Source: Phellopilus nigrolimitatus (Eukaryota > Basidiomycota > Agaricomycetes > Hymenochaetales > Hymenochaetaceae). From it: a stretch of DNA of 64,000 bases. Below, in pieces: positions 44,146 through 59,011 of the stretch. Location of the stretch: the NCBI GenBank assembly GCA_021029095.1, contig JAJOHG010000005.1, positions 124,001 through 188,000 of the forward strand, written 5' to 3'. A program made the position numbers and the translations under genes. The notes beneath the pieces are model-generated. The model saw only the letters and a list, made by a program, of their open reading frames with translations. It was not told the DNA's origin and ran no database searches. Position 1 is the first letter of the stretch, and the number at the start of each line of letters is the position of its first letter.

Positions 44146-45726
44146 AATGGCAACGGATTTCTGGTCTTCTTCACATTTGTGAGCCCAGCGATTCTTCACT
44201 CACACCGTCTTTCTAACCATAAACGAAGCAAGAGATGGATTGTTGACCGCACGACACTTCACCAAGCACGGTCGGAAGACAGGCAATATGTCGATGACCC
44301 TGATCATCTTGCACTTCTGGGAATTTTCTTCGCTAACTGTTCGCAGTCCTTTTCGCTACCTTGCTGTTGGTATACGTGCTCACTAGACGCGCCTAGCTCA
44401 GTGATGTCGAAGCTGGGAAACAAGCTGAATATGCGTCAGCGAGTCATTGCGACAGCGACAGTCTTTTTTCGCCGATTTTACCTGAAGAACTCATATTGTG
44501 AGACCGACCCATACCTAGTGCTCGCAGCGTGCTGCTACGTTGCCGCAAAGGCGGAGGAATCTCCGGTACACATCAAGACGATGATCATGGAGGCTCGAAA
44601 TGTTCTCAGTAAGGCGGAACTCTATAAAGCACCGGGGACATTCTGATCGTGATTAATTCAGGCGAGTATAGCATACGACACTTCCCCACCGACAACTCCA
44701 AGCTTGCCGAAATGGAGTTTTATCTAGTGGATGACCTCGATTGCGACCTTGTAGTCTTTCATCCGTACCGGACGCTGATGACGCTAGTGAGGGATACCAG
44801 CCAGATCGAGCAGGATTCAGATAAGGAGGCAGGAGAGCTGGGAGCAGGGATCGATGGACCTCGATACTGGGGTACGGGCGAAGGGAAACTCGACATGCAC
44901 ACCGGAGGCATTCAGAATGCTTGGTCAGTCCGTTGTCTCCTATAAATCGAAGTACACTCGTTTCAATCTCCTATACAGGTTTTTGATAAACGACACGTAT
45001 CGTTCGGACATCTGCCTACTATACCCGCCACATCTTATCGCGATAGCAGCGCTCTACCTCATCTGTGTACTCAATCCGTTCGTAAGGCAAGCGCACATGG
45101 AATGGATGGAGCTGAAGCAGGCAGCTGTGGCGGCCGCTCAGAATCAGGCCGGGCCGTCTACTCGCCGTTCTCTCCGGCACGCTAATGCCTCGGCCTCAGG
45201 ATCCGCGCCGGCAGGATCTCAGTCGCAAAAGCGACCACAGTCGACCTCGGCGGATACCGTCTCTGAGGAAGCCGCAGTGCGCAAGCCCAACGTTCCCCCA
45301 CAGGACTTCGTTGGCTTTTTCGCGAACCTCAACGTGAACATGCGGCTCGTGGCGGCTATCGCTCAAGAGATGATCTCATTCTACGCGCTTTGCGATCGGC
45401 TTAAGGAGGATTTCAACCCCATTGGCTCTGCAACTCATGGGCACGCACAAGCATCGAGTGCAGGCCAATTGCCCTGGACACGCAGTCAACCACAGACACA
45501 AGCACTCGGTGCTGGAGGCAGAAGTATAACCCCCGCCGATGCGATCAGCGAGGATGTGTCTAGGACTGCGACTGGGTCTGCTTCTAATCTGGACGTGGAT
45601 TCAATGTTTCTGGTTCAGTTACTGAACAGGATGCGAGCGCTGAAGGAAGCAGACGTTGCTCATCCTGCTTCTGGGAGACCGGTGGCGGTTAACAGAATGT
45701 TGGAAAGAACCCAGGCTGCTGGATAA
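44146..45726 (+). CDS. SSN8: cyclin C, Mediator kinase-module subunit
   Basis: Exon 1 (MATDFWSSSH) is short and splices to KRWIVDRTTLHQARSEDRQY, then, after an intron, to SKLGNKLNMRQRVIATATVF and FYLKNSYCETDPYLVLAACC. This is the first cyclin box of cyclin C (Ssn8/Srb11). After further introns FPTDNSKLAEMEFYLVDDLD and LLYPPHLIAIAALYLICVL complete the second box. The long C-terminal region is Ser/Ala-rich with an inserted disordered stretch (PSTRRSLRHANASASG) followed by FFANLNVNMRLVAAIAQEMI. Cyclin C activates Cdk8 and regulates transcription through Mediator. The ATG at 44146 gives the conserved start. A TIR element ends 141 bases before it and may have replaced part of the promoter. Confidence 0.9.
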
Positions 45727-49789
<4,063 letters not shown>

Positions 49790-50180
49790 ACGTGGGTACG
49801 GGGGCGGGAGCTTGGATGTGCATATGGGACATGGTCGAACGAAAATGTGCTCTTCACTGCTAGACTTCCAGCGTCGAAAAAATGTACAAGTGTTGTCGTT
49901 CGTTGTGCATTTTTTTCCTGCGAGAAAACAATACCTTTTCTTAATTTCCTCGTAATGTCCGCTCCGCGAATTCACGGAAACATTGTGAGAAAGCCCTGAT
50001 GTAATGCCGATCCGTCGCCGATGTGCCGAACTGTTGCCGGTGGCGATACATGTTGTATTGTTGGCAGACGTCATACTCCAACTAACACCGCGCGCGCCGA
50101 CGCGTTCGACGTCCTCCTTCATCCTCTACGTCGTCGTCGCTGTCGTCGTCGTCGCAGTCGTCGTCGGTGTCTTCAACAAC

Positions 50181-52970
50181 ATGTTCACTCGCTTCCGAGT
50201 GCGGCCGTTCGTGCATCCAACGCGTCTTGTCCTGCGCGTCGCGAAACTTCATCCACAACACACTAGTACTTCACTCGTCCTTCGAACGCGCGGCTGGAGT
50301 TCGAGCTCTACACGGAGGCAACAAGACAAGGATGCAGAGAGCAATGGCGAAAATAAGCAGAAGCGCAACAGCTCCGACGGTGCCACACCATCACTGTTTA
50401 AACGCGTTCGGACGTTCGCGAAGTGGACCGCGCTCCTGGGCGCGTCGAGCGCGGCAGGCGTGATATTGCTCGGCAGTGCGATCTTCCTTCACGACGCGTT
50501 CACGTACACAGAACGTCACGTCGACCGCGTGCCAGTGAACCCGCTCGCGTTGCACCCTGAGACGGGTGGTCCGAAAAATCTCCCCGTCGCGAAGGTACTC
50601 GTCAGCGATGAGGAGGATGAGGAGAATAGAAAACTTGCACAAAAGCCGCGTTTGGTCATCGTCGGGGGTGGTTGGGGTGTTCGTGTTCTTCTGACTGTAC
50701 CTCTGGAATTGTGTGCTGATTAATTATGCTTTTTGGACAAATTTCAGGCCATGGGCATACTCAAAACTCTTCAGTCTGGAGCCTATCACGTTACTCTCAT
50801 CTCACCGGAAACATTCACGACATTCACGCCTCTCCTTCCATGTATGTCTCAAATCATCATACCTTTTTCCCCCTAGGCTTACTGCTGTTCAGCTGCCGCT
50901 GTCGGCACCGTCCAAATCCGTAGTCTGGTTGAACCGCTCCGCAAGATTGTCGCGCGCCTTCGTGGTCAGTACATCTGCGGAAAGGCCATCGATCTCGTCA
51001 TGGGCGAGCGTCTGCTTGAGGTCGAGACGGTCGGTCCCGATGGCGATAAGCACAACATCTACATCCCGTGAGCCTGTGGCGTACACATTTCCAGTCATAT
51101 CAGTTATTGACTTGGTGGAACACAGGTATGATAAACTGGTCATTGCAGTTGGCTCGACGTCGACTACACACGGAGTTTCCGGCTTGGAACACACCTTCCA
51201 GCTCAAAACTGTCGGAGACGCACAGGCCATCCGGCGTCGGATATCTGGTATGCGCCTCCCCTTTTCAAGAGCTTGACATCACTTAATGACTATGATTTCA
51301 GATAACTTCGAAACTGCCAGCTTGCCCACGACGACGCCAGAGGAACGCAAGCGTCTTCTGAGCTTCGTTGTCTGCGGTGGCGGGCCGACCGGCGTGGAGA
51401 CGGCTGCGGTATGTCATCGGTTTACTACCCATGTCAACGATGGCACTCACACTTATGGACACCATAGGAAATATACGACTTGTGCCAAGAAGACATTCTC
51501 AATTTTGTGATTATGTAGGCGCTAAACTCTGAAGGCATGTCTGACTCGTATTTCATTCTCTAGTATCCTAAGTTATGTCGGGAAGAGGTTGCGATCCACC
51601 TTATCCAGTCGAGGGAACATATCTTAAATACAGTAAGTATCTTCGACGCCATACTTGCTTCGCTTCAGCTCTTTCTGACAATAGCCTTATCTAGTACTCG
51701 GAGGCCATTTCTAGGTATGCAGAGGTAGGGAGGTTGCGTTAGATCAGGTTTGCCAGTATGCCAACCATTTTATCAGGATAAATTCAAGCGAGACAGCGTC
51801 AACGTCATCACTGTTGCTCGGTAAGTCTGTTTCCTTTTGCTCGAGAAGTCAGAAAGGGATCAACTTGCGAAATAACTCTAGCGTAAAAGAAGTTCACAAT
51901 GACAAGGTCATCTACACGGCAAAGGGCTTAGATGACAAGCTCGTCGAGCGCACCATTCCCTCAAATTTTGTTCTCTGGTCTACAGGGATCGCGATGAACC
52001 CGTTCACGAAGCATGTATCGGCGCTGCTTCCGAATCAGGTTCACTTCAAGGCGATTGAGGTCGATGCGCATCTAAGGGTAAAAGGAGCTCCGCTGGGAAC
52101 CGTATATGCTATTGGAGATGCCAGTGTGGTAGGCACTGTTTTCAACAGATGCTAGTCTGTTACTGAGAAAAATGCACGTATTAGATGGAGACAAATATTG
52201 TTAGCCATCTCCTGGACCTTGTTGATGAAGCAGACAGGAACCACGATGGCAGAATCGACATTGATGAATGGAAGATCATGGGTTAGTCTCCAACGCTCTT
52301 TAAGCTCCTCCATCTAATATAACACAACCCGCAGCTGCGCAGATTAAGAAGCGCGTTCCCATGGCCGAAGAGCACCTCCAAAAAGTGCGAGATCTCTTCG
52401 AACGCTACGACACGGACAAAGACGACAGCATCGACCTGAACGAACTTGCTCTCCTCCTGCAGGAGATTAGCAGTAAAATCACGCCTTTGCCTGCCGTATG
52501 TCACCTGGATTCTTTTTTTGTTTATTTTTACCACAAAGTAATTATCCCCTTCGTATTCGTAATTACAGACCGCGCAAGTTGCTGCACAACAAGGCAAGTA
52601 CCTCGGCAAGAAGCTCAGCAAGCTCGCGCGGCAGCGCGAGATCCTGTATGCAAACGATATTCCGTTCACGGATGAGGCTGTCGGCGGGCCGTTCCGCTAC
52701 ATGCACCTCGGAAGCCTTGCGTACATCGGTAACGCAGCAGTCTTCGACTTTGGAAACCGCTCGTTTATGGGTGGGCTCGCGGCAATGTACGCATGGCGCA
52801 GTGTGTATTGGAGCGAGCAGGTCTCCTCGCGCACACGCGCGTTGTTGATGTTTGACTGGGTCATTCGGTCCGTCGTTGTTCCCTTGCCATGAAATAAATA
52901 CCATAAATCAGTCGTACTCACAATTTTACTTTACAGCGGAATCTGGGGCCGTGACCTATCGCGACTTTAG
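50181..52970 (+). CDS. NDE1: external alternative NADH dehydrogenase with EF-hands
   Basis: About ten exons. The N-terminus (MFTRFRVRPFVHPTRLVLRV) is an Arg-rich mitochondrial targeting sequence followed by one transmembrane helix (ALLGASSAAGVILLGSAIFL). The FAD-binding Rossmann motif is RLVIVGGGWG, and the NADH-binding one is SFVVCGGGPTGVETAA. YDKLVIAVGSTSTTHGVSG and FVLWSTGIAMNPF are typical. Between the second Rossmann part and the C-terminus two EF-hand loops occur: DRNHDGRIDIDEW and DTDKDDSIDLNEL. The end (GGPFRYMHLGSLAYIGNAAV, SVYWSEQVSSRTRALLMFDW) is the membrane-binding domain. Related EF-hand enzymes on the outer face of the inner membrane oxidise cytosolic NADH and respond to calcium. 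A more upstream ATG (50004) gives a non-targeting leader and is less likely. Confidence 0.9.
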
Positions 52971-53111
52971 TTAACGATCGAACTACAATCTAGATCGCAT
53001 TTTATTGATATCATGCCTTGCTTGATTTATTTAAGACTTCCGGACAATCTCATTTTCATGTCTACATACAATGTCAAACAGTAGCATGTATAACCAGATC
53101 TGCTAACTCCG

Positions 53112-55068
53112 TCACTGGTCAACCCACTCGAACGAGCCCATCACCGCTGTCCGCCCCGTAATTAACCCTGGGCTAGGCATAAGCACAGTCATCTTGCGGT
53201 TGTGCATATCCAGTGCGCTCCTGTCAGACGCCATTTGAAATTAAAGAACACAATTAGATTCTGGACTTCAAGATGGGCGGCTAAGACATACACGACAAGG
53301 AATGCGGCAACGGAGAGATCGAGCACCTCCTCGTCGTAGCGCTCGTTCTCATCCGGATTCAGCGGCGCGAGGAGAGCGAGAACGGCGTTGAGCAGACCGG
53401 AGCCCTTCTGCGCCGGGTCGATGCGTACGGGCTGCATCTCCGATACGGCGCGCATTGCGCCAATGGGGAGCGCAGACGAAGGAGCGATAGATTCTGCATT
53501 GGTGCGAAGATCAGCAAGTATTGGCTGCCTGGCGATGGCAAAGCGCCTCACCCCCGATAATCCGGTATATGATCAGGTCGTCAAAACTGATAGCCGTTGA
53601 GATGGGCGAGAGGTGTGAATCACCAAGGTCTGCAAGATCGTCTCCTGCGCTCGTTGTCGCACCAGCGAGCCCCGGAGGCGGTAAGAGGTGCTGCCCATAC
53701 ATATAGTTCTGGATCTGATAGCGGTGCACGCGCTCACGGTATGTGAGATCGAGCTCGACGACCTGATTAAGGCGAAAGGACGTGCAGCAACGGATACTGC
53801 TATAGGGAGACGAGGTAGCGCATACGCCACCGGATTTGGGAATTTTGACGACACTAATAGTCGAGCCGAACATGCCGCTGCATCTCGATATTCAGTTTTT
53901 CGTGGCCGACAACCAGAATGACGTTAACTATAGTAGGCAGGTACTAGTAAGCTTCAACAGTCACTTTCGGTGAGCCTTGTGCACCTACCTTGGAACGCAT
54001 CCACGCACGTCTTCACCAACGCGTACTTTTTGTCACTCGCTGCGCCTGAGATTCCAGCAGCAAAGGACGATGGCGTGTCAATGATGATACCAGAGCTCTT
54101 TCCTGAATCCCATACCCATACCATTAAATCAACTGCCGCTTATTTCGTGTTAGCACTTTTGAACGCACCTATTGGGTCATTGTCTTGTCTCGAATTCACA
54201 TTCTCGCCGAGATTGCGAATTAGGCGATCCAAAAGAAGCGGGTTCTGTCGGACTTCCGATTGACCGTACCAGTATACTAAGGGCAGAAGCGCGGCGGAGG
54301 ACAACGCTGTAGGCGCAGAAGTCGCAGTAGATCCTAACGGACTAGCTGGTGTTTGTGTCGGAATAGGCATATTGATTGGACACGCAGAAATAGTTCCAGG
54401 CACTGTCCATCCTCCCTAAGAAATTCTACGATGAGAAACACAACAGGAAAACGCCACGCTGCACATACCTCGCCGGGATCAACATTGACGAACATCGGCG
54501 CCCAGCTCTGGCCTGCCCGCACCGCATAGTTCGCCAGAATTTTGCACGCCGTCGTCTTGCCCGCGTTCTCCGGCCCAAGCACAAGCACCCGTGGCGGGCC
54601 CTCCGGCACACCCGCCGCCTCATCCAGGCTCGGCGAGTTGCGCGTCTTGCTCAGCGCGCGCACGCGCATCTGCTCGAATGCGAGGTGCAGGTTCATGTAC
54701 GCAGCCATGGGCGTCTCATCTGAGACGTACTCCGTCGAGGGACGGCCTGTGACGTGCGGGCGGGAGGTCTTTCAGCGAACCATGAGCAGGACGAAGTGAG
54801 GACATATCTGAAGGGTACATCCTTGCCAGGTGTAGACGGCTGCCTTGCATTCCGCACCGAAGAGGTAGGTTGTGCCTTCACCAAGTTCTAGGCCGAAAAC
54901 TTCTGCGTGTCCCCTGTTGACCTGTAGAAGATACAGGTAAGACCGGACTTGTCAACTATAGAGATGTATGCACCTTGATCGCCAGAGTAGTATCTGGGTC
55001 GAGTTCGAAGCGGTATTCCGTCTCTGGCCCAAAGACCACTCCCTTGTTTCTTCAGGGGCATCTGCCAT
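53112..55068 (-). CDS. CLP1: mRNA cleavage factor / polynucleotide kinase Clp1, with two apparent frameshifts
   Basis: Read from 55068: MADAPEETREWSL, GPETEYRFELDPDTTLAIK, then VNRGHAEVFGLELGEGTTYL and GAECKAAVYTWQG (the N-domain), PRVLVLGPENAGKTTACKIL with the P-loop, FVNVDPGE and GGWTVPGTISACPI, SSGIIIDTPSSFAAGI, VNVILVVGHEKLNIEMQR, STISVVKIPKSGGVVELDLT and YGQHLLPPPG; the C-domain ends MGSFEWVDQ. This is Clp1, which with Pcf11 forms cleavage factor IA for mRNA 3'-end processing. One base seems missing near 55028 (WSL|GPETEY) and one extra near 53874 (EMQR|MFGST). Both interrupt conserved text and have no splice explanation, although splicing into GVVFGPETEY is an alternative for the first. 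The gene is normally essential. Confidence 0.85.
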
Positions 55069-55439
55069 CAGGTTTTATGATTATGTGCGCGAGCGAGCCC
55101 TAGAATAAAACGTTCAGCAGAAACTATGCGACGAGTGTGTTGACTGGCACAAGCTCAGTCCCTCATAGACCAGTTTTCAGGCAATTTTTTTAAACGCCAC
55201 GAAATAATCGAAATCAAACAAAATTTTATCTGAGCGAGAAAATGCTGTATTACACTCAAGAAACGCAAGTTAGTGCGGCTAGAGCATAGAGAAAAGCTGG
55301 TAACAAGCGAAGCGATGTAGACGACGATCAGTCACGGTCCTCGAGTCCCGGAGCCATCACATGACTTGTGTCACCGAAGGCCTTCTATCCAAAAGATTCA
55401 ACACACTTTACTTACAGTAATTGCAAGTTACTGTATGTA
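55069..55439. other. intergenic, no gene seen
   Basis: This is the 5' flank of CLP1. Nothing is recognised. Confidence 0.5.
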
Positions 55440-55925
55440 TCAAATGCTTCCAGAAATTTGGAACCCAGACTCCCTCAAGCAAACGTCTTCCTTTGTCTCG
55501 GCGGCTTTTATACCGTGTGGCTTTTGATCTGGTTCGGACGATGCATTATTGGCAGGTCGTGCTCTAACCTTGCACATGTAATCTAAACTTGGACCCTTTT
55601 CCGGATCTTCTAGTCTTCCCATCGCTTTGAACACATCGCCTTCCGTGTATATCGATGGCTCTTAATTTATCTTGGAAGACTAGCTAAGATTTCTTCACGC
55701 ACGGCCATCGGCACGAGTTCGTACCAAACGTCCATCCTGCCAGGGATATTTATCCGAAGCAGATTGGTCCGACGCAGACAACGATTCCTCTTGGTTGAAA
55801 CTGTCAAAATAACGGGATTCGACATCGTCTCACAGAGCAGAGGATAATCTTGCAAAACATCAACATCGAAAACTTTCGCCACTCGAACCTTACATCTTCA
55901 GATCCTTCGGAGTCACTGCTTGTAT
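55440..55925 (-). CDS. small hypothetical frame(s), doubtful
   Basis: On the minus strand two short readings, SNPVILTVSTKRNRCLRRTN-LLRINIPGRMDVWYEL (to a stop at 55667) and GDVFKAMGRLEDPEKGPSLD-YMCKVRARPANNASSEP (to 55440), have a natural amino-acid mix and could be exons of one small gene or the remnant of one. I recognise no family and no clear start codon or splice junction. Confidence 0.25.
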
Positions 55926-56204
55926 AACACTCTTTTGCGCCGGCTACGGTCATCCGGAGGTATCGGTGTTTTAGAATGGCGTTTCAACTCAGTATGAGAG
56001 CCCGAACGCATCTGATGCTTACTTACTCACAGCAAAGCCGAAGCTCGTTCAACCAATGATTTGCTCCCGGTAGCCGATGCTTCTATGAATTTCATCACAC
56101 ACGACAGATCATATAAAAGTCAACATGTCGCTCTTGCAGTTTTTGCCCCATACTTGCATCAGCCTGCAATCCGTGTGTCTTGATCCCTGCTAGATATACT
56201 TGCC

Positions 56205-58769
56205 ATGTCGAAGGAGCCCAACGTCTCTAGCATGCCACCCCCGGGATTGGAAAAGGTCTCTTCCAGCGACAGCGCATTGGTCAAGGCAGCCTACGACGAG
56301 GTCGATGTCGCTGCGCAGCTTGCCTCGGGTGGTTATGGAGAAACAATCAGTGAGGAAGATGCTCTGCGGATTAGGTATTTTGGTATTTAACCCGATTTAA
56401 AATCAAGTCATTCTAACGTCCCTGTAGAAGAAGAATTGACTGGCACCTTATGCCTCTCATGTGTCGTAAGTAATATTCCCCCAATGCATGCTTTTCAATG
56501 TATTAACTTCAATATAGTGTTGTACCTGTGTGTACCAAGGATAGTATCACTTATTTGACGTATATATTCATCTTCTGCTAGGATGCAGTTCGCAGACAAG
56601 ACTACTCTAGGACAGTCAGCGGTTCTCGGCCTAACGTAGGTGCATCCAGTTTTTTCTTGAGGCAGCTTGTACAACCTCTATCTATTCCAGGCAATCGACA
56701 CACCTTACAACCAACCAGTTCAACTGGCTCGGCACCATTTTCTACCTCAGCTACTTGGTCTTTGAGTACCCGCAAAATCTTGCTTTACAGCACTTCCCTG
56801 TCGGGAAATGGATGAGGTATGCCCACCTTACCAAAAAAGCATTTTATCACCAGAATCTACTGGTTCACACTTTCTTCTGGTGCCTGTTCCTGAACTGAGA
56901 CTTCTAACTGAGAACCTCGCAGCTTGAATATCTTCGTTTGGTCAGTGGCGCTCTGTGCACATGCGGCGTGCACAAGCTTCGGAGGGCTCTTTGCTGTACG
57001 CTTCATCCTCGGGGTATGCGAAGGAGCGATCACCGCAGGATTCCTCATTGTTATGTCCATGTTCTACACACATGCAGAGCAGATGCTACGCGTGGGCTTC
57101 TGGTGTGCGTCGAGTTCCCTTTTTCTGGTCATTCGAAGACATGAGATCTTCGACTGACTAACCCCAAACTGAAATTCTGCCTCCTGTTTCTTCTTTCTAT
57201 ATACAGTTTTGATGAATGGATTGGCCGTTATCATCCTCGGGTTCATCGCTTTCGGCGTCTTGCATGCTAATACTGGGAACTTCGAGCCCTGGCAATGGTT
57301 CGATCTTTTTGTTTTCGGTCTAAGCAAACTCTAAACTTGATTTGCAGGCTTATGATCATAACGGGCGTAATCACGCTTATTACCTCCGTCGTATTTTGGT
57401 AAGTATGTTTCAGAGTTCGCAGGTTGTACGTATAACACGCAGCAGAATCTCCGGTACTGAACTCTACCCTACTTCATAGGTTCTTCTTCCCGGATTCTCC
57501 CGCAAATGCACGATTCCTTAGCCCAGAAGACAGGCGTCTTGCCGTGCTGCGTATCAAGGTCAACCAGACTGGTGTCGAAAATAAACACTTCAAGTTTAAT
57601 CAGTGAGCAAATATCCAGTTCGCGCTGACGGAGCCACCGCTAAAGAGCTCTTGTAGATTCTATGAGGCCCTGTGCGATCCAAAGACATGGTTATTTTCTC
57701 TCACAGTTGCGATATGGTGGGTAAAGCGTTACTTGATGAAGTGTTCAACTCTGATTTCTTCAACGCCCTCAGTCAAATACCCAACTCCGTAATTCTTCCT
57801 TGCTGCTTTGTCATTCAGGCTACATTTAAACTGATCCTTTTTTTTTCGAACCAAAAGTTGACCAATCAGCGCCAGCTAATTGTCAACATGTTCGGATTTT
57901 CCACAATTGATACAACTCTACTTGGCTGCGTTGATGGTGTAGTAGTGAGTGAGTAAAAGAGAAGGCTTTTTTCTCGACGGATTTTGGTTGACTGAGCTTG
58001 CACAGTTGCGGCAATCTACGGTTCCACCAAATTGTCGTCATACTTGCGCGACTGCCGTGGATTTATTATCGCTCTCTGGACGATACCAGGCATCGTTGGT
58101 GGGATTCTCGTCGTCACATTACCATTCAATAACCGAATTGGGCTCCTCTTCTCATACTGGACTGCTCGTAAGTACACGTTATCCTCCTTCTCCTTCATAT
58201 AATTATTCCTAAGCTCGCTAATCCCGCCAACAACAGTCATTGTAAATGGATGTCTTCCCGTGCTACTGGGGTGGGTGAACAGTGTTACTGCTGGGCATAG
58301 CAAGGCGAGTAGCTACATGTTTCTATTTTGTAAACACGATGTTAAACTCAAAGTAATTTAGCGAATCACCACGAACGCCATCGTCCTCAGCGCTTACTCA
58401 ATAGGCAATGCCGTCGGTCCCTTTATGTGGGAGGAGAAATATCGTCCTCGGTGAGCCATTCGTCTTTCTTTATCTCATTTAGACTTGCAGCCGCTGACTA
58501 TACTCGTTCCCTGATGCTACAGAAATCGTGTTCCCTGGGCGATCATTGTCGCGTGCAATGGTGTCGTTGCTATCTTGTCTCTCCTCATCCGTTTGTACCT
58601 CACGCGGGAGAACAATGCACGTGCTCGTGCAAGCTATGACGAGACGTATGAGGATGTTTTCATCGTTGTACAGGACCCGAAGACGGGTGTCGAAGTGAAG
58701 AAGAAAGTAGACAAGGCTTTCTTGGACCTCACTGACAAGCAGAACCGTGACTTCCGCTATGTACGATAG
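56205..58769 (+). CDS. MFS permease, allantoate/nicotinate (Dal5-type) group
   Basis: At least eleven exons. The N-terminus is hydrophilic (MSKEPNVSSMPPPGLEKVSS), then RRIDWHLMPLMC starts the first helix and FADKTTLGQSAVLGL, FNWLGTIFYLSYLVFEYPQN, LFAVRFILGVCEGAITAGFL and MSMFYTHAEQMLRVGFW follow, the usual order for the anion:cation symporter (ACS) branch of MFS. WFFFPDSPANARFLSPEDRR is the central loop after helix 6. FGFSTIDTTLLGCVDGVV, SYLRDCRGFIIALWTIPGIV and RITTNAIVLSAYSIGNAVGP complete helices 7-11, and the tail ends NRDFRYVR. Relatives import allantoate, nicotinate or related acids; the substrate here is unknown. To join the first two helices a 12-nt exon (56518-56529) is needed. Confidence 0.85.
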
Positions 58770-59011
58770 CCGAACTTGTAACCGTGGCGGCCAAATGGGT
58801 TCCAAAATTGCGGCAATGGAGATGTTATACAGTCATGTTTCTTTAATTTGTGCACTACTCAGCCGGGTTCGGGACTTGCGCTCATCCTGGAGCTGTAACA
58901 TGTAATAGGATAACGATACTGTAATATGGTACATTGCTGCCAGACGCGAACGACAGACAACCGAAACGATGAATACGAGAAACAAGATAAATAAAACTAC
59001 AATATCCGGCC

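Noticed and set aside
50004..50180. Upstream ATG extension of the NADH dehydrogenase
   Set aside because: The extension is hydrophobic and Val-rich from a GTCGTC repeat and would hide the clear mitochondrial presequence starting at 50181.
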